The position numbers and the translations under genes were made by a program. 64,000 nucleotides of DNA from Ghiorsea bivora (GTDB lineage Bacteria; Pseudomonadota; Zetaproteobacteria; Mariprofundales; Mariprofundaceae), in the NCBI RefSeq assembly GCF_000744415.1, contig NZ_JQLW01000007.1, positions 1-64,000 of the forward strand, read 5' to 3'. The notes under the pieces were generated by a model. It saw only the letters and a program-made list of their open reading frames with translations. It ran no database searches and was not told the origin of the DNA. This document shows, piece after piece, positions 27,213 to 36,547 of the stretch. Numbering within the stretch: the stretch's first letter is position 1; each line of letters starts with the position of its first letter.

Positions 27213-28343
27213 TTAAGCTTGAAGTATAGTGACTTTATTGCCGCCATGCATGACCTGCAAGCGTCGTTTTATTTTAAGGTTCAGAGCTTTTTCATGTGTG
27301 ATGTCAGGGCATACAATCACAGTTTTCCATGTTTCATCTTCTACAAATTGTTCGCGTATGCGTAGCCCAATATCATGCCAAAGCGATAAGGTTTTTTGCT
27401 GTTCGCCGATGCGCATGCCGTAGGGAGGGTTGAGTGGTAGTAAACCACCGTTGCTTGTTTCTGGTTTTTGTAGCTGATGGATATCCATTATGCTGGTTGT
27501 GATAAGTCCATCAAGTTGCATGCGTTTAGCATTGTTCATTGTAATATTGATGGCACTTTCATTGATATCAGAAGCAAAAATATGGGGCTGTATATCTTTT
27601 ACCATCTGTTGGCATCGTTCGGCGACCTTAGAAAAATCTTTTTCTTTAAATGAGGGCCAGTGTAGACATGAGAAATCGTGGTTGAGGTTGGGTGCGCGTT
27701 GCGTGGCAATCATTGCTGCTTCAATGGCAAAGGTTCCTGAGCCACACATGGGTGTAAGCAATGTTTGCTCTGGTTGCCATTGCGCCCATTGCAAAATAGC
27801 TGCTGCAAGTGTTTCGCGAATCGGTGCTTTACCCGATTCTAAGCGGTAACCACGGCGGTCAAGGCGTTCACCCGATGTGTCTAAGCTTAATGTTCCACGG
27901 TTGTTATCAAGACGGATATGCAGTGTTTGGCTGTGTTTTTTGTTTGTGTCAGCGTTGTTTGACCCTATTTTAGGCATCAATCGGTGAATGGTTTGTTTGG
28001 CAAAGTCCGCAATTTCATCGGAATGGTTAAGACGCGAGCGGTGGGTATGAACTTCAACTTCAAGTTGACTCTGTTCATCTAAAAACAAATGCCAAGCTAC
28101 TTTTTCAAGGTCATACTTTAACCCTTCTAATGTCATACTGCGAAAGGTGCGTAGGCGCATCAAAACACGTGTGATAACACGACTTCTGATGTTAATACGA
28201 TGCAGTAGTTGCATGGTTCCTGTAAAGCTAATGCCGCCGTATTCAATGTTAATATTGTGTGCGGAGAGGTCTTTAAGTTCGCGTGCAGCGATGCGTTCAA
28301 GACCTGGTAATATGATTGCGAAAAAATGATGTTGTTGTGCCAT
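27213..28343 (-). CDS. THUMP-domain class I RNA methyltransferase (RlmL N-half/Trm14-like)
   Basis: A 376-residue enzyme (start at MAQQHHFFAI, 28343; two earlier ATGs are possible). N-terminal ferredoxin-like and THUMP regions (about 10-155) bind RNA. The Rossmann part has LLTPMCGSGTFAIEAAM for SAM and the catalytic LNPPYGMRIGE, typical of N2-methylguanosine enzymes. It matches the N-terminal methyltransferase half of E. coli RlmL (23S rRNA m2G2445) without the RlmK half. rRNA versus tRNA substrate is not determined. Confidence 0.85.
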   Translation of the reverse strand: MAQQHHFFAIILPGLERIAARELKDLSAHNINIEYGGISFTGTMQLLHRINIRSRVITRVLMRLRTFRSMTLEGLKYDLEKVAWHLFLDEQSQLEVEVHTHRSRLNHSDEIADFAKQTIHRLMPKIGSNNADTNKKHSQTLHIRLDNNRGTLSLDTSGERLDRRGYRLESGKAPIRETLAAAILQWAQWQPEQTLLTPMCGSGTFAIEAAMIATQRAPNLNHDFSCLHWPSFKEKDFSKVAERCQQMVKDIQPHIFASDINESAINITMNNAKRMQLDGLITTSIMDIHQLQKPETSNGGLLPLNPPYGMRIGEQQKTLSLWHDIGLRIREQFVEDETWKTVIVCPDITHEKALNLKIKRRLQVMHGGNKVTILQA

Positions 28344-28363
28344 GCTTCGCATCATAGCGAAGA

Positions 28364-29194
28364 TTATTCAGTATGTCCTCGTTGGGATTGATATCTTGTT
28401 TGAAGTGTAATATTTAATGAGACGCCCCAGAGCACGATAAGCCATAAAATATATAACCAAAGCATAAAAATGGGTAGGGCTGCTAGCGCACCATATATTT
28501 TCTCATACATGGCTACCTTGGTGATATATAAGGCAAACAACCATTTGCTCAGCTCGAAGAGTGCAGCAATGAACATGGCTGAAATAAAAGCATATTTTGC
28601 GTGTACTTGGGTGTTTGGTACAAAGAAATACAATAAAAATAAGGCAAAGGATGCGGTTGCCCAAGGCATGATATAGGAAAATATTGGAACCTGATGGTGG
28701 AAGCTGCTGAGGTAGGGTAGTGATGTAAGCCAAGTGCTAATCATGATAGACATCATGATAAAGAAAGGTGCAAAAAGCCAAAGAGTGATATGCGCGGGTA
28801 GGCGAAGCAGTAGGTGGCGGGGTGTTTTTACTTGCCAAATATGGTTAAAGGCTTTTTCTATACCTAGCGATAACCATAAAACAGATAGGAAAATGATACA
28901 TAGGGAAAGGTATGAAAAAGATGTGATATTTTGTGATGCCTGTGTTAAATATGTTTCAATTGATACTCGGCTTGTGGGTAATAGTTGGGTTAAAATTTGC
29001 GCTTTGGCTTGTGCAAACAAGTCTGAGAACATTTCTATTTGTAAAGAAAGGTAAACTAGGAATACTGTTAGAGGGACAATTGCCAGAAGGGTTGAGTAAC
29101 TTAAGGATGCTGAAAACTGTGTGCTTTGTGTGTGTAAGAAGTGTTGATAGCTGCGTGTCAAAACCTGCAAGTAAAATAACAAGCTTTTATGCAT
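28364..29194 (-). CDS. YihY/BrkB family inner-membrane protein
   Basis: A 276-residue protein with six predicted helices. Family segments: TQFSASLSYSTLLAIVPLTV (near residues 24-43), SLGIEKAFNHIWQVK and IYGALAALPIFMLWLYILWL. YihY proteins were once annotated as RNase BN; their real function remains unclear. It sits between the RNA methyltransferase and a cyclase gene on the same strand. Confidence 0.9.
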   Translation of the reverse strand: MHKSLLFYLQVLTRSYQHFLHTQSTQFSASLSYSTLLAIVPLTVFLVYLSLQIEMFSDLFAQAKAQILTQLLPTSRVSIETYLTQASQNITSFSYLSLCIIFLSVLWLSLGIEKAFNHIWQVKTPRHLLLRLPAHITLWLFAPFFIMMSIMISTWLTSLPYLSSFHHQVPIFSYIMPWATASFALFLLYFFVPNTQVHAKYAFISAMFIAALFELSKWLFALYITKVAMYEKIYGALAALPIFMLWLYILWLIVLWGVSLNITLQTRYQSQRGHTE

Positions 29195-29199
29195 AGTTA

Positions 29200-29856
29200 T
29201 TAAACGCAGATGGCATATACACGAATCGCATCCCGTTTACCTTTAAAAAGAGCTTTTTCGACAAAGGCATATTCTTTTTTGACACCATCATCGGTGATGT
29301 TGTCAACAAAATTTTCTGTCATCAGAGCTTTAAATGGCTCTGCGATACCACATAAACGAGCGGCGGTATTCACTGTGTCACCAATCACAGTAAATTCGCG
29401 CCTTGTATCATCACCCATTAAACCAAACAAGACGAGACCATCATTTAAACCAAAGCCGACATGACATGGTAAATAATCAGGGTTTTTATCCAATTCTTCT
29501 AAGGCAAATAATAGTTTTTGTACACACTTAAAAGCGCGGTTACTTCGATTCTCACCAGAGAAACAAGCCAGCACACCATCACCTAAGAACTTATTAATAC
29601 TACCACCAAACTCATGAATAATTTTAGTTTGTAGAGCGAGGCTGGCATTAATTGTTTGATAAACATCGCGAGGTTCATATTGCTCACTTAAAGCAGTGAA
29701 ACCACGCATGTCACTGAATAAAATGGTCATTTTTTCTTCAAAGGCGAGGTCTTGCGGTAAGTTGCCAGTATGCGTTCGTAACATTTGAACCGTTTCTTTG
29801 GGTAAAAATGTTGAAAGGGAGGCAAAGGGAATGTTTTTAGCATCAGCTGTTTGCAT
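29200..29856 (-). CDS. Class III nucleotide cyclase (stand-alone catalytic domain)
   Basis: A 218-residue protein that is essentially just the adenylate/guanylate cyclase catalytic domain. Metal ligands: D49 in FSDMRGFT and D93 in NKFLGDGVLACF. Transition-state residues are N163 and R167 in DTVNTAARL. K89 precedes the second metal site, where class III adenylyl cyclases often carry their adenine-selecting lysine. The first 40 residues contain no recognisable sensor. It would make cAMP (or cGMP) as a homodimer; Crp-type regulation exists downstream at 48293. Confidence 0.9.
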   Translation of the reverse strand: MQTADAKNIPFASLSTFLPKETVQMLRTHTGNLPQDLAFEEKMTILFSDMRGFTALSEQYEPRDVYQTINASLALQTKIIHEFGGSINKFLGDGVLACFSGENRSNRAFKCVQKLLFALEELDKNPDYLPCHVGFGLNDGLVLFGLMGDDTRREFTVIGDTVNTAARLCGIAEPFKALMTENFVDNITDDGVKKEYAFVEKALFKGKRDAIRVYAICV

Positions 29857-30003
29857 GGTGGGTGTTCTCCAAATATCTAGTGAGCAGTCTACGCAATACT
29901 GGTAAGTAAAGTAAAGCCCTTAACGCTATCGCGGTTTTATCTGAAAACTTGATACTACGCTAAGAGACGCTACAGTGCCGCAAAGATATAATGATACACT
30001 GAT

Positions 30004-30091
30004 GGAGAGATGTCAGAGTGGCCGAATGAGCACGCTTGGAAAGCGTGTGTACAGCAATGTACCGAGGGTTCGAATCCCTCTCTCTCCGCCA
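30004..30091 (+). tRNA. tRNA-Ser (anticodon GGA)
   Basis: Acceptor arms GGAGAGA (30004) and TCTCTCC pair, followed by G and an encoded CCA (30089-30091). The anticodon loop has CTTGGAAAG with anticodon GGA, reading UCC/UCU serine codons. A long variable arm between anticodon and T arms is typical of class II tRNA-Ser. The T loop is GGTTCGAATCC. Confidence 0.95.
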
Positions 30092-30170
30092 TAGATTAGT
30101 GTATTGTTTTTAGATGAATGATAAACCAGTTTTCATTGCTAGCGGTAACTATTGCAGGCAATGACACCAG

Positions 30171-30287
30171 TTGTCATCTGGGTTGGGCCTCGCACGGATA
30201 ATCTTTGTGAACCCCGTCAGGTCCGGAAGGAAGCAGCGGCAGCGAAGTATTGTCGCGTTGCGAATCAGTCCAGCTCAGGTGGCATCT
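30171..30287 (+). ncRNA. ffs: Signal recognition particle RNA (4.5S)
   Basis: The conserved domain IV core GTCAGGTCCGGAAGGAAGCA (30216-30235) contains the GGAA tetraloop and the asymmetric loop that binds Ffh. The ends form a long helix: CTGGGTTGGG (30178-30187) pairs with TCCAGCTCAG (30269-30278), extended by TGTCAT with GTGGCA. A T run follows at 30287-30294, acting as terminator. Small (about 115 nt) SRP RNA without an Alu domain. Confidence 0.93.
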
Positions 30288-30293
30288 TTTTTT

Positions 30294-30809
30294 TCACTTT
30301 TCAGAAGTGATGAAACCTTTGATTTTATAGTGTTTTAAAATTTGTTTTTGTAGAATTTTAGCTTCTCGTTTGTTGCGAACAGGGCCAACCCATATGGCAT
30401 AAAAACCTGATTTAGGCATAATTTGCGCACGTTTATATGTTTTTCGCATTTTTTCATAGGTTGTTCTGGCTCGCACCACTTCTTTAAAGGCACCTACTTG
30501 CACATAAAACTTACCTTTACCGATAATAATCTTGTTGTTACTGGATATTATTGCTTTGTTGCTGTGTGAAACTTCTGTGTTTTTTGTGCGTAATATATGC
30601 TTGGGAGACTGTTGTAAACCTTTTGGCTTTTCAGTGATGGACACGCTTTGGTTAAGTGTAATGGATGAGCTGTTTTTTATGGGTTTTGAGAAAAAAATAG
30701 TCCAAACAACTGTTGCGCATACAACTATTGTTGCGATTATAGCGAGAACAATAAAGAACTTGAGCTCAGCAGCACTGGTGAGTAAGTTTTTTTTTGTGAC
30801 AGGTGGCAC
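30294..30809 (-). CDS. SPOR-domain membrane protein
   Basis: A 171-residue protein: short cytoplasmic N-terminus, one transmembrane helix (about 17-38, FIVLAIIATIVVCATVVWTI), a basic Ser-rich linker and a C-terminal SPOR domain (about 98-168, KFYVQVGAFKEVVRARTTYE ... FYAIWVGPVRNKREA). SPOR domains bind denuded septal peptidoglycan, so a division-site role is likely. It converges on the SRP RNA; only a few bases separate their ends. The response-regulator gene ends immediately upstream. Confidence 0.88.
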   Translation of the reverse strand: MPPVTKKNLLTSAAELKFFIVLAIIATIVVCATVVWTIFFSKPIKNSSSITLNQSVSITEKPKGLQQSPKHILRTKNTEVSHSNKAIISSNNKIIIGKGKFYVQVGAFKEVVRARTTYEKMRKTYKRAQIMPKSGFYAIWVGPVRNKREAKILQKQILKHYKIKGFITSEK

Positions 30810-31205
30810 TTAGTCTAATTTAAGCAGCTCATCGATACGTGCTGATAAATCTTGGTAGCGGAAAGGTTTGTTTAAAATGTTCAGCTCTAAATCTGGAAAA
30901 CGGGCAACTAAATCATTGGCATAACCTGTGACAAACATGATACGATTGATAAAGTCTTGTTCTAATGAAATAAGACTATTGTAAATTTCATCACCTGTTA
31001 GTTTGGGCAGTCGAACATCCAAGAGGATAGCATCATACTCATTACCATGTGTGTTCAGTACAAATAATCCTTGTACAGGGTCTGTGACACGTTTGATTGT
31101 ACCCGTTAAGTTTTTTTCTTCCAAGTAGCGGTTGATGAAAGCAGCAACAATGCTTTGTACGGTATCATCATCATCAATTACTAAAAATTTCAATGCTTTA
31201 CTCAT
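30810..31205 (-). CDS. Stand-alone response regulator receiver
   Basis: A 131-residue single receiver domain. The start is placed at ATG 31205, preceded by GGGG. Acidic pocket DDDD (11-14), phosphoacceptor D63 in LLDVRLPKLTG, T93 in VTGYA and K113 in LNKPF are all present. There is no output domain, so it acts by protein contact, like CheY or Spo0F. The partner kinase is not adjacent; the CheA hybrid at 40859 has its own receiver. Confidence 0.9.
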   Translation of the reverse strand: MSKALKFLVIDDDDTVQSIVAAFINRYLEEKNLTGTIKRVTDPVQGLFVLNTHGNEYDAILLDVRLPKLTGDEIYNSLISLEQDFINRIMFVTGYANDLVARFPDLELNILNKPFRYQDLSARIDELLKLD

Positions 31206-31296
31206 AGTTCCCCAATACCTCATCATCTACTTCGTAAGCAGTAGCTTAACGCATGCTGATTTATCTATCAAGGCTTAATGGGAAAACGCTATTGTT

Positions 31297-32127
31297 TCAT
31301 GGTTGGAGAATGTTATTTAAAGTTAACATGCTTTTGGGGTTAACTTTAGCCCCAGAAAAGTGTACTCCCCAGTGTAGGTGCGGCCCCGTGGAGCGTCCAG
31401 TGCTACCCACTTTAGCAAACACATCACCTTGTTGTACGATGTCGCCTGACTTGACCAAAGCTTTGTTGAGGTGAGCATAAACTGTTGTTAGCCCATCACC
31501 ATGACCAATAGCAACTAAAGTTCCATTTAAAAACATGTTGGAAACAAGTAATACTTTACCTGCCAGTGGTGCTTTGACAGGTGTGCCTAAAGGAGCGGCA
31601 ATATCCAAGCCTGAGTGTGGTGAACGGGCATGACCGTTGACATAACGTTGGGCTGCAAAAGGCGTAGAAATAATACCTTCTACAGGCCAAATCATGGCTG
31701 GCCAGCTGTTGTGAATGTTTACCGGTGTTTTATATGCCTTTTTAATGGCTGCTTGATCAGCACGTATGCGTTGAATGGCTTTTTTATCAAAAGAAGACAT
31801 CTTTTTTTTGACCGTGATATGCGAAATTCTAAATTCACCTTTTTGTACTTCTATTTTATCTAAAACTTGGTTAACAGAAGCCGAGTTGCCTGATGTCCAT
31901 TGGATATCATAGGTTGAAGGTTTGGTGTTGAGGTGGATGCCAATCCAGGCAATATATTGCCCATTTTTTTGATAAATTGGCCAGCTCTTATTAAAAGCCT
32001 GTACGTGTAGGTTACTTCCTTGGATAGGAGCAGGGATCCGCAATACATCGCCTTGCTTGGCTTGGTAAGTTGTAGCCCAAGCTGGGGCAGTAAACATCAA
32101 TAGAAGTGTGAAAATAAAAATATTCAT
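31297..32127 (-). CDS. M23-family peptidoglycan peptidase (LytM domain)
   Basis: A 276-residue secreted protein: signal peptide ending near APAWA (about 14-19), an N-terminal beta-rich part, then the M23 zinc domain with HSGLDIAAPLGTPVKAPLAG and GPHLHWGVHF. HxxxD and HxH zinc ligands are intact, so an active murein endopeptidase is expected rather than an EnvC-type activator. ATGA overlap with xseA upstream. Confidence 0.92.
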   Translation of the reverse strand: MNIFIFTLLLMFTAPAWATTYQAKQGDVLRIPAPIQGSNLHVQAFNKSWPIYQKNGQYIAWIGIHLNTKPSTYDIQWTSGNSASVNQVLDKIEVQKGEFRISHITVKKKMSSFDKKAIQRIRADQAAIKKAYKTPVNIHNSWPAMIWPVEGIISTPFAAQRYVNGHARSPHSGLDIAAPLGTPVKAPLAGKVLLVSNMFLNGTLVAIGHGDGLTTVYAHLNKALVKSGDIVQQGDVFAKVGSTGRSTGPHLHWGVHFSGAKVNPKSMLTLNNILQP

Positions 32128-33470
32128 GTTGTCCTTATGACCTTGTTGATTGTACTTGTTACAACACCATCATGGAAGTGCAGTGATATATTTTCACCGG
32201 CTTGCAGTTTTTTGGCTGCTGTGATGATGTGACCTTGCTTGTCCGTGGTGATGGCATAACCGCGTTTAAGTACATGTTTGGGGTTCATGGCAAGCAACTG
32301 TTCGTGTCGTTTTTGCCATTGTTGTCGATGTGTTTGTTCGGTGTTTTGGTATGCTAAACGTAATAAATGCTGTTGCTCTGCAAGATGTTGCCGAAGTTGA
32401 GGTGGAATGCGTTGTGCAGCCGCAAATAAACGTTGTTTAAGGTTGTAAAACTGCTGGGTTTGGTTACGCAGGGCTTGGTTGGGCTCATGCTGGTGCAGTC
32501 GTGTGTGTAGTTGGCGAATTTGATAGCGTTTTTGTTGTAAACCTTGACGGTAATAGTTGTGTAATTGATTGGTATAACGCTCTAACGTCCAGTGTTTACC
32601 GTCTTTGTAGCTGTTGATGGCTTGTCGCAATCGGTGTTGTGCGCGTTGTACTTGCGGACGCAGTGTTTCCGTGCCTGGGCAAACCAATTCTGCGGCATTG
32701 GATGGTGTTGCCGCACGAATATCGGCTGCAAGGTCGGCAAGTGTGGTATCAATTTCATGTCCAATGCCTGAAATAATGGGGATGTCGGCATCAACAACAG
32801 CTTGTACTACACGCTCATCGTTAAAACACCACAAATCTTCCATACTACCGCCACCACGCACCAACAGTATGACATCAGGTTTGTCCGCGAGGTGATGTAA
32901 TCTTTGCATAGCTTGAGCAATACTTTGCGGAGCGCTTTCTCCTTGTACAATGGCAGGTGATAGGGTGATGTTTAGCCATGCAGGTCGAGTATGGAGCACT
33001 TTTTTCACATCTTCAAAGGCAGCAGCCGTTTGCGAAGTGACAATGCCTATATGTTTGGGAAATGCTGGAATGTCTTTTTTATGACTGGCGTCAAACCAAC
33101 CGCGTTCTGCAAACAAAGTTTTGCGCCGTTCAAATTCTTCTGCCAAACGACCAGCACCCACCGGTGTGATGTCTGTGACAACAAGCTGATAACTTCCTCT
33201 GGGTTCATACAAGCTTAAATGCCCTGTAAATACATAGGCTTGACCTTCTTTGGGGCGGGTTTTTAAGCGGGCGGCGGCAGTGCGCCAAACCACAGCGGAA
33301 ATGGCGGCATGACTGTCTTTAATGGTGAAGTATAAATGTCCTGACGAAGGTTGGGTCAATCGTGAAATTTCACCTGTGACTTCAACACGAGAAAAACCTT
33401 GCTCCAAGACTTGTTTGATGCGTGCTGTAAGCTCGGTAACTGTGAATATTTGACTCATGTTTAAGCTCAC
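32124..33470 (-). CDS. xseA: Exodeoxyribonuclease VII large subunit
   Basis: A 448-residue XseA: N-terminal OB fold (FSRVEVTGEISRLTQPSSGH), central catalytic region (GIVTSQTAAAFEDVKKVLHT, LLVRGGGSMEDLWCFNDERV, ISGIGHEIDTTLADLAADIR) and a long coiled-coil C-terminus. With the small subunit XseB it degrades single-stranded DNA in both directions. xseB is not in the window. Overlaps neighbours by 4 bases at both ends. Confidence 0.95.
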   Translation of the reverse strand: MSLNMSQIFTVTELTARIKQVLEQGFSRVEVTGEISRLTQPSSGHLYFTIKDSHAAISAVVWRTAAARLKTRPKEGQAYVFTGHLSLYEPRGSYQLVVTDITPVGAGRLAEEFERRKTLFAERGWFDASHKKDIPAFPKHIGIVTSQTAAAFEDVKKVLHTRPAWLNITLSPAIVQGESAPQSIAQAMQRLHHLADKPDVILLVRGGGSMEDLWCFNDERVVQAVVDADIPIISGIGHEIDTTLADLAADIRAATPSNAAELVCPGTETLRPQVQRAQHRLRQAINSYKDGKHWTLERYTNQLHNYYRQGLQQKRYQIRQLHTRLHQHEPNQALRNQTQQFYNLKQRLFAAAQRIPPQLRQHLAEQQHLLRLAYQNTEQTHRQQWQKRHEQLLAMNPKHVLKRGYAITTDKQGHIITAAKKLQAGENISLHFHDGVVTSTINKVIRTT

Positions 33471-35137
33471 TCAGCGGTGATGCTGGTTTTTTGTAGCAGT
33501 TTAGGAATATACCAAAACTCACTGTTATGTCCAATGCCAGCAGGGGCAACCTCTATACCTTGAATACGTTTGTGGATGGCAGGTAATGAATAACCTGCAT
33601 ATAAGAACACAACAGGCACATCGTTATGAATTTCTTGCTGCATGATGTCATACCATTGTTTTTGTTGATCCAAATCAAAGGTTAATCTTGCTTGCTCCAA
33701 AGCTTCATCGACTTTGGGGTTGCTGTAGCTTAAAAAGTTAAATTGACGTTCTCCCGTTTGGCTGGAGTGCCAGATATTGAACTGGTCAGGGTCTGGAGAG
33801 AGCGACCAACCAAGAATGACCGCATCAAAATCGCGTTTATTGATAAAGTTTTCAATAAATGCTGACCATTCCACCAAACGAATGTTTACCTGAATACCAA
33901 TGCTTTTTAGGCGTTGTTGGATAATGGTTGCCGTGTCTGCGCGTTTTTTGTTGCCATTGTTGGTAAGAATGGTGAACGACAAAGGCTTGCCATTTTTGCT
34001 GACATAATCTTGGCCTTCTTTTTTTGTCCAGCCTGCTTCTGTGAGCAAGGTTTGTGCGTGCTGCAATGAAAATGGGCGTGGTTTAATGCTTTGATTGACC
34101 CAGCGTGTACCTGGTTTGTAGGGCGTTGCCAATACTTCACCCAAACCAAGCAATACACCATCTACCAATTCTTGGCGGTCAATGGCATAGGCTAAAGCTT
34201 GGCGCACGCGAACATCGTCAAATGGTTTTCGGGTGAGATTGAAACCAAGGTATGTATAAGAAAAACCAAGGTATTTATAACGGTTGTATTCATGTTTTAG
34301 GCGTTGGTTGTTATCAAATAGCCTTGTGTATTGGGTAGGCGTTAAGTTTGCCATATCAATCTTACCTGCGCTTAACTCCAAGAATTGGGTGGCAGGGTCG
34401 GGGATAATGCGAGTGATACGTTCATCAATCCATACATCACCAGCAAAATAGTTAGGGTTGGCAGTCATGGTAATACTTTGTTGGGTTTGCCAATCTTTAA
34501 GAAAGTAGGGGCCAATACTGGCTTTGGGGTGGCGCGATAAATCGGTGTCCATAATGTTTACATCTTTAAATACATGTTTGGGCAAAATGGCCAATGAAGC
34601 CCAAGTGGCAAGTGCGGGGGAAAATATTTCTTTGTAACGGACTTCAAATGTACGTTGATCGATGGCTTTGGCAGATATTACTTTCATATAGTCTGATTTG
34701 TACGGGCTTTGTGTTTTATCATCTTGAATCAGTTGAAGTGTGAAGACCAAATCATCACTGGTGAGCGGTTCACCATCACTCCATTTGAGATTGGGCTTAA
34801 GCTTGAAAATAATACTGAGCTTATCTTCTGAAATTTCCCATGATTCCGCAAGCTGACCAACAAGATTAAGATTTTTATCGTATTTAAGCAGCGGCAAATA
34901 CAACTGACCTGCAATGTCATGGCTGGAGGCATCACTGGCTATCATAGGAATAAGATTAGTCGCATCGCCAATGCTAGCATCAATAAGGCGGCCACCATGT
35001 GCAGGCTGATAACTTGTTGGTTCAGCCTCAGTCGGTGTAGTTTGTGAAGTATTTGTTGTTTTTTCGTTGCTACACGCTGTGAAAGCAAACAAAACAACAA
35101 TGATAATTAACTTGGTCGATATCGAGCGACAATCCAT
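33467..35137 (-). CDS. ABC transporter substrate-binding lipoprotein, family 5 (peptide/nickel type)
   Basis: A 556-residue lipoprotein with lipobox FTAC (C22) and the SBP_5 pattern: LAESWEISEDKLSIIFKLKP, KWSDGEPLTSDDLVFTLQLI, and FDDVRVRQALAYAIDRQELV. These proteins bind oligopeptides, dipeptides or other ligands. No permease or ATPase genes are adjacent, so it may be an orphan. Its 5' end overlaps the transglycosylase gene by 31 bases, which with XseA points to a single transcript. Confidence 0.9.
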   Translation of the reverse strand: MDCRSISTKLIIIVVLFAFTACSNEKTTNTSQTTPTEAEPTSYQPAHGGRLIDASIGDATNLIPMIASDASSHDIAGQLYLPLLKYDKNLNLVGQLAESWEISEDKLSIIFKLKPNLKWSDGEPLTSDDLVFTLQLIQDDKTQSPYKSDYMKVISAKAIDQRTFEVRYKEIFSPALATWASLAILPKHVFKDVNIMDTDLSRHPKASIGPYFLKDWQTQQSITMTANPNYFAGDVWIDERITRIIPDPATQFLELSAGKIDMANLTPTQYTRLFDNNQRLKHEYNRYKYLGFSYTYLGFNLTRKPFDDVRVRQALAYAIDRQELVDGVLLGLGEVLATPYKPGTRWVNQSIKPRPFSLQHAQTLLTEAGWTKKEGQDYVSKNGKPLSFTILTNNGNKKRADTATIIQQRLKSIGIQVNIRLVEWSAFIENFINKRDFDAVILGWSLSPDPDQFNIWHSSQTGERQFNFLSYSNPKVDEALEQARLTFDLDQQKQWYDIMQQEIHNDVPVVFLYAGYSLPAIHKRIQGIEVAPAGIGHNSEFWYIPKLLQKTSITAE

Positions 35138-36453
35138 AATCTATCTCCAGGGCGTAACAATTGGTTGGCAGACATTTGGTTGATGCGGGTGATAGCACGG
35201 GTGGATGTGCCAAACTTTTTGGCAATGGTCCATAGCGAGTCACCACTGCGAACCTTGTAACGAATACGTCTACCTTTGGCGAGCAGCGGGTTGGCTTTGC
35301 TTGATGATGCAAAAATATTTCCAGATGCAGGCACTGTCATTGATTTACCTATAGACAGTACACCTTTAAGTTTAGGGTTGAGCTGTTGAAGCTGTTTGAT
35401 GCTGGTGTGGTATCTTTTGGCTAGCTTCCACAACGAGTCTCCTGACTTAATTTTAATGGTAATATATTTGGGTTTGAAGATATTAGGGTTGTTGAGCAGT
35501 GCCTGCTCAAGGCGAACAGCATTTTCTTTGGGCAGGTGAACCACAACATCGTGGTGGATATAATGCTGATAATCAAAAGCGGGGTTTAAACGAAAGATTT
35601 CATATTTGGCTAAGCCCGAAACTTTTTCCATTTGATTTAAGTCAATGGGGGCAGGAATATGTATGTCTTGGGTTGCTAAGGCTTCTGAAAATTGTAGCTC
35701 CCCGTCTTGTTCTAAGGCAATCATGCCCAAGATTTGTTTTACATAATGTTTGGTTTCTCCAGGGAAAGGCAAGGCATCTAGCCCCATAGCTGGTGACCAT
35801 GGCTTTTTGTTTAGCCTGCGTTGTACGCCCCAAGGCCCTAAATTATAAGCGCAAATCGCAAGTGGCCAGCTGTTAAATCGCTCATAAAGCGATAAAAGGT
35901 AGGTGGCGGCGGCTTTTGTACTGGATTCAATATGCCTACGCCCATCAAGTCCGTTTTTATCACGTGCGCCCAATTCTTTTGCTGTTTTAGGCATAAGTTG
36001 CCACAAACCAAAAGCACCTGCAGGAGATAAAGCATAGGGGTTATAACCGGATTCAGCTACAGGAATATATAAAAGCTCGCGAGGCGCATGGAGTTCATCT
36101 AATACTTGAATTACACGAAAGCGTACGCGGTGAGCGCGTTCATCAATATGTTGCCAAATAGGTGATAGTGTACGTTTGGCTTCGGCTTTAACTTGTTCGA
36201 TGTCTGCAGGAGAAAGATCTTGCAAAAAAATAGAGGGTGCTGGTATGACGACAGTTTTCTTTTCTTGAGTTTGAGGGGGGGATGTATGCTTTTCAGGCAC
36301 GGTCACCTTGGTTTCTTGGACTGGTGGTGGCGTTGTTGCATGCGGTAGATTCTTTGTGGCGCAACCAACAAGTGCGAAGAAACAGACGCTAAACGTTGCT
36401 AGAGCCAGCTTTGGCGTAGAATTGAAATAAGTTAAAAGATGCACGGGGCGCAA
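35107..36453 (-). CDS. mltD: MltD-like membrane-bound lytic transglycosylase with two LysM domains
   Basis: A 448-residue lipoprotein (LVGC, C31) with an SLT domain carrying catalytic E134 in PVAESGYNPYALSPAGAFGL and ICAYNLGPWGVQRRL. Two LysM repeats follow: KSGDSLWKLAKRYHTSIKQL (about 337-356) and RSGDSLWTIAKKFGTSTRAI (about 401-420). It cleaves murein glycan chains with formation of anhydro-muramyl ends. MltD-type by domain order. It is divergent from the pilB-like operon; 36454-36535 holds both promoters. Confidence 0.92.
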   Translation of the reverse strand: MRPVHLLTYFNSTPKLALATFSVCFFALVGCATKNLPHATTPPPVQETKVTVPEKHTSPPQTQEKKTVVIPAPSIFLQDLSPADIEQVKAEAKRTLSPIWQHIDERAHRVRFRVIQVLDELHAPRELLYIPVAESGYNPYALSPAGAFGLWQLMPKTAKELGARDKNGLDGRRHIESSTKAAATYLLSLYERFNSWPLAICAYNLGPWGVQRRLNKKPWSPAMGLDALPFPGETKHYVKQILGMIALEQDGELQFSEALATQDIHIPAPIDLNQMEKVSGLAKYEIFRLNPAFDYQHYIHHDVVVHLPKENAVRLEQALLNNPNIFKPKYITIKIKSGDSLWKLAKRYHTSIKQLQQLNPKLKGVLSIGKSMTVPASGNIFASSSKANPLLAKGRRIRYKVRSGDSLWTIAKKFGTSTRAITRINQMSANQLLRPGDRLWIVARYRPS

Positions 36454-36547
36454 CCTATCTATTTTTGCTTTGAGTGGAAGAGGTGGGATTCCCTTGATAT
36501 TCTAGCCATGCCTTATTATCGTATACCCCGATCTAATGAGGATACCT

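Noticed and set aside
33907-34161. 84-codon minus-strand frame inside the family 5 binding-protein gene
   Set aside because: Overlaps the coding region in another frame, has no ribosome site and shows no recognisable motif.
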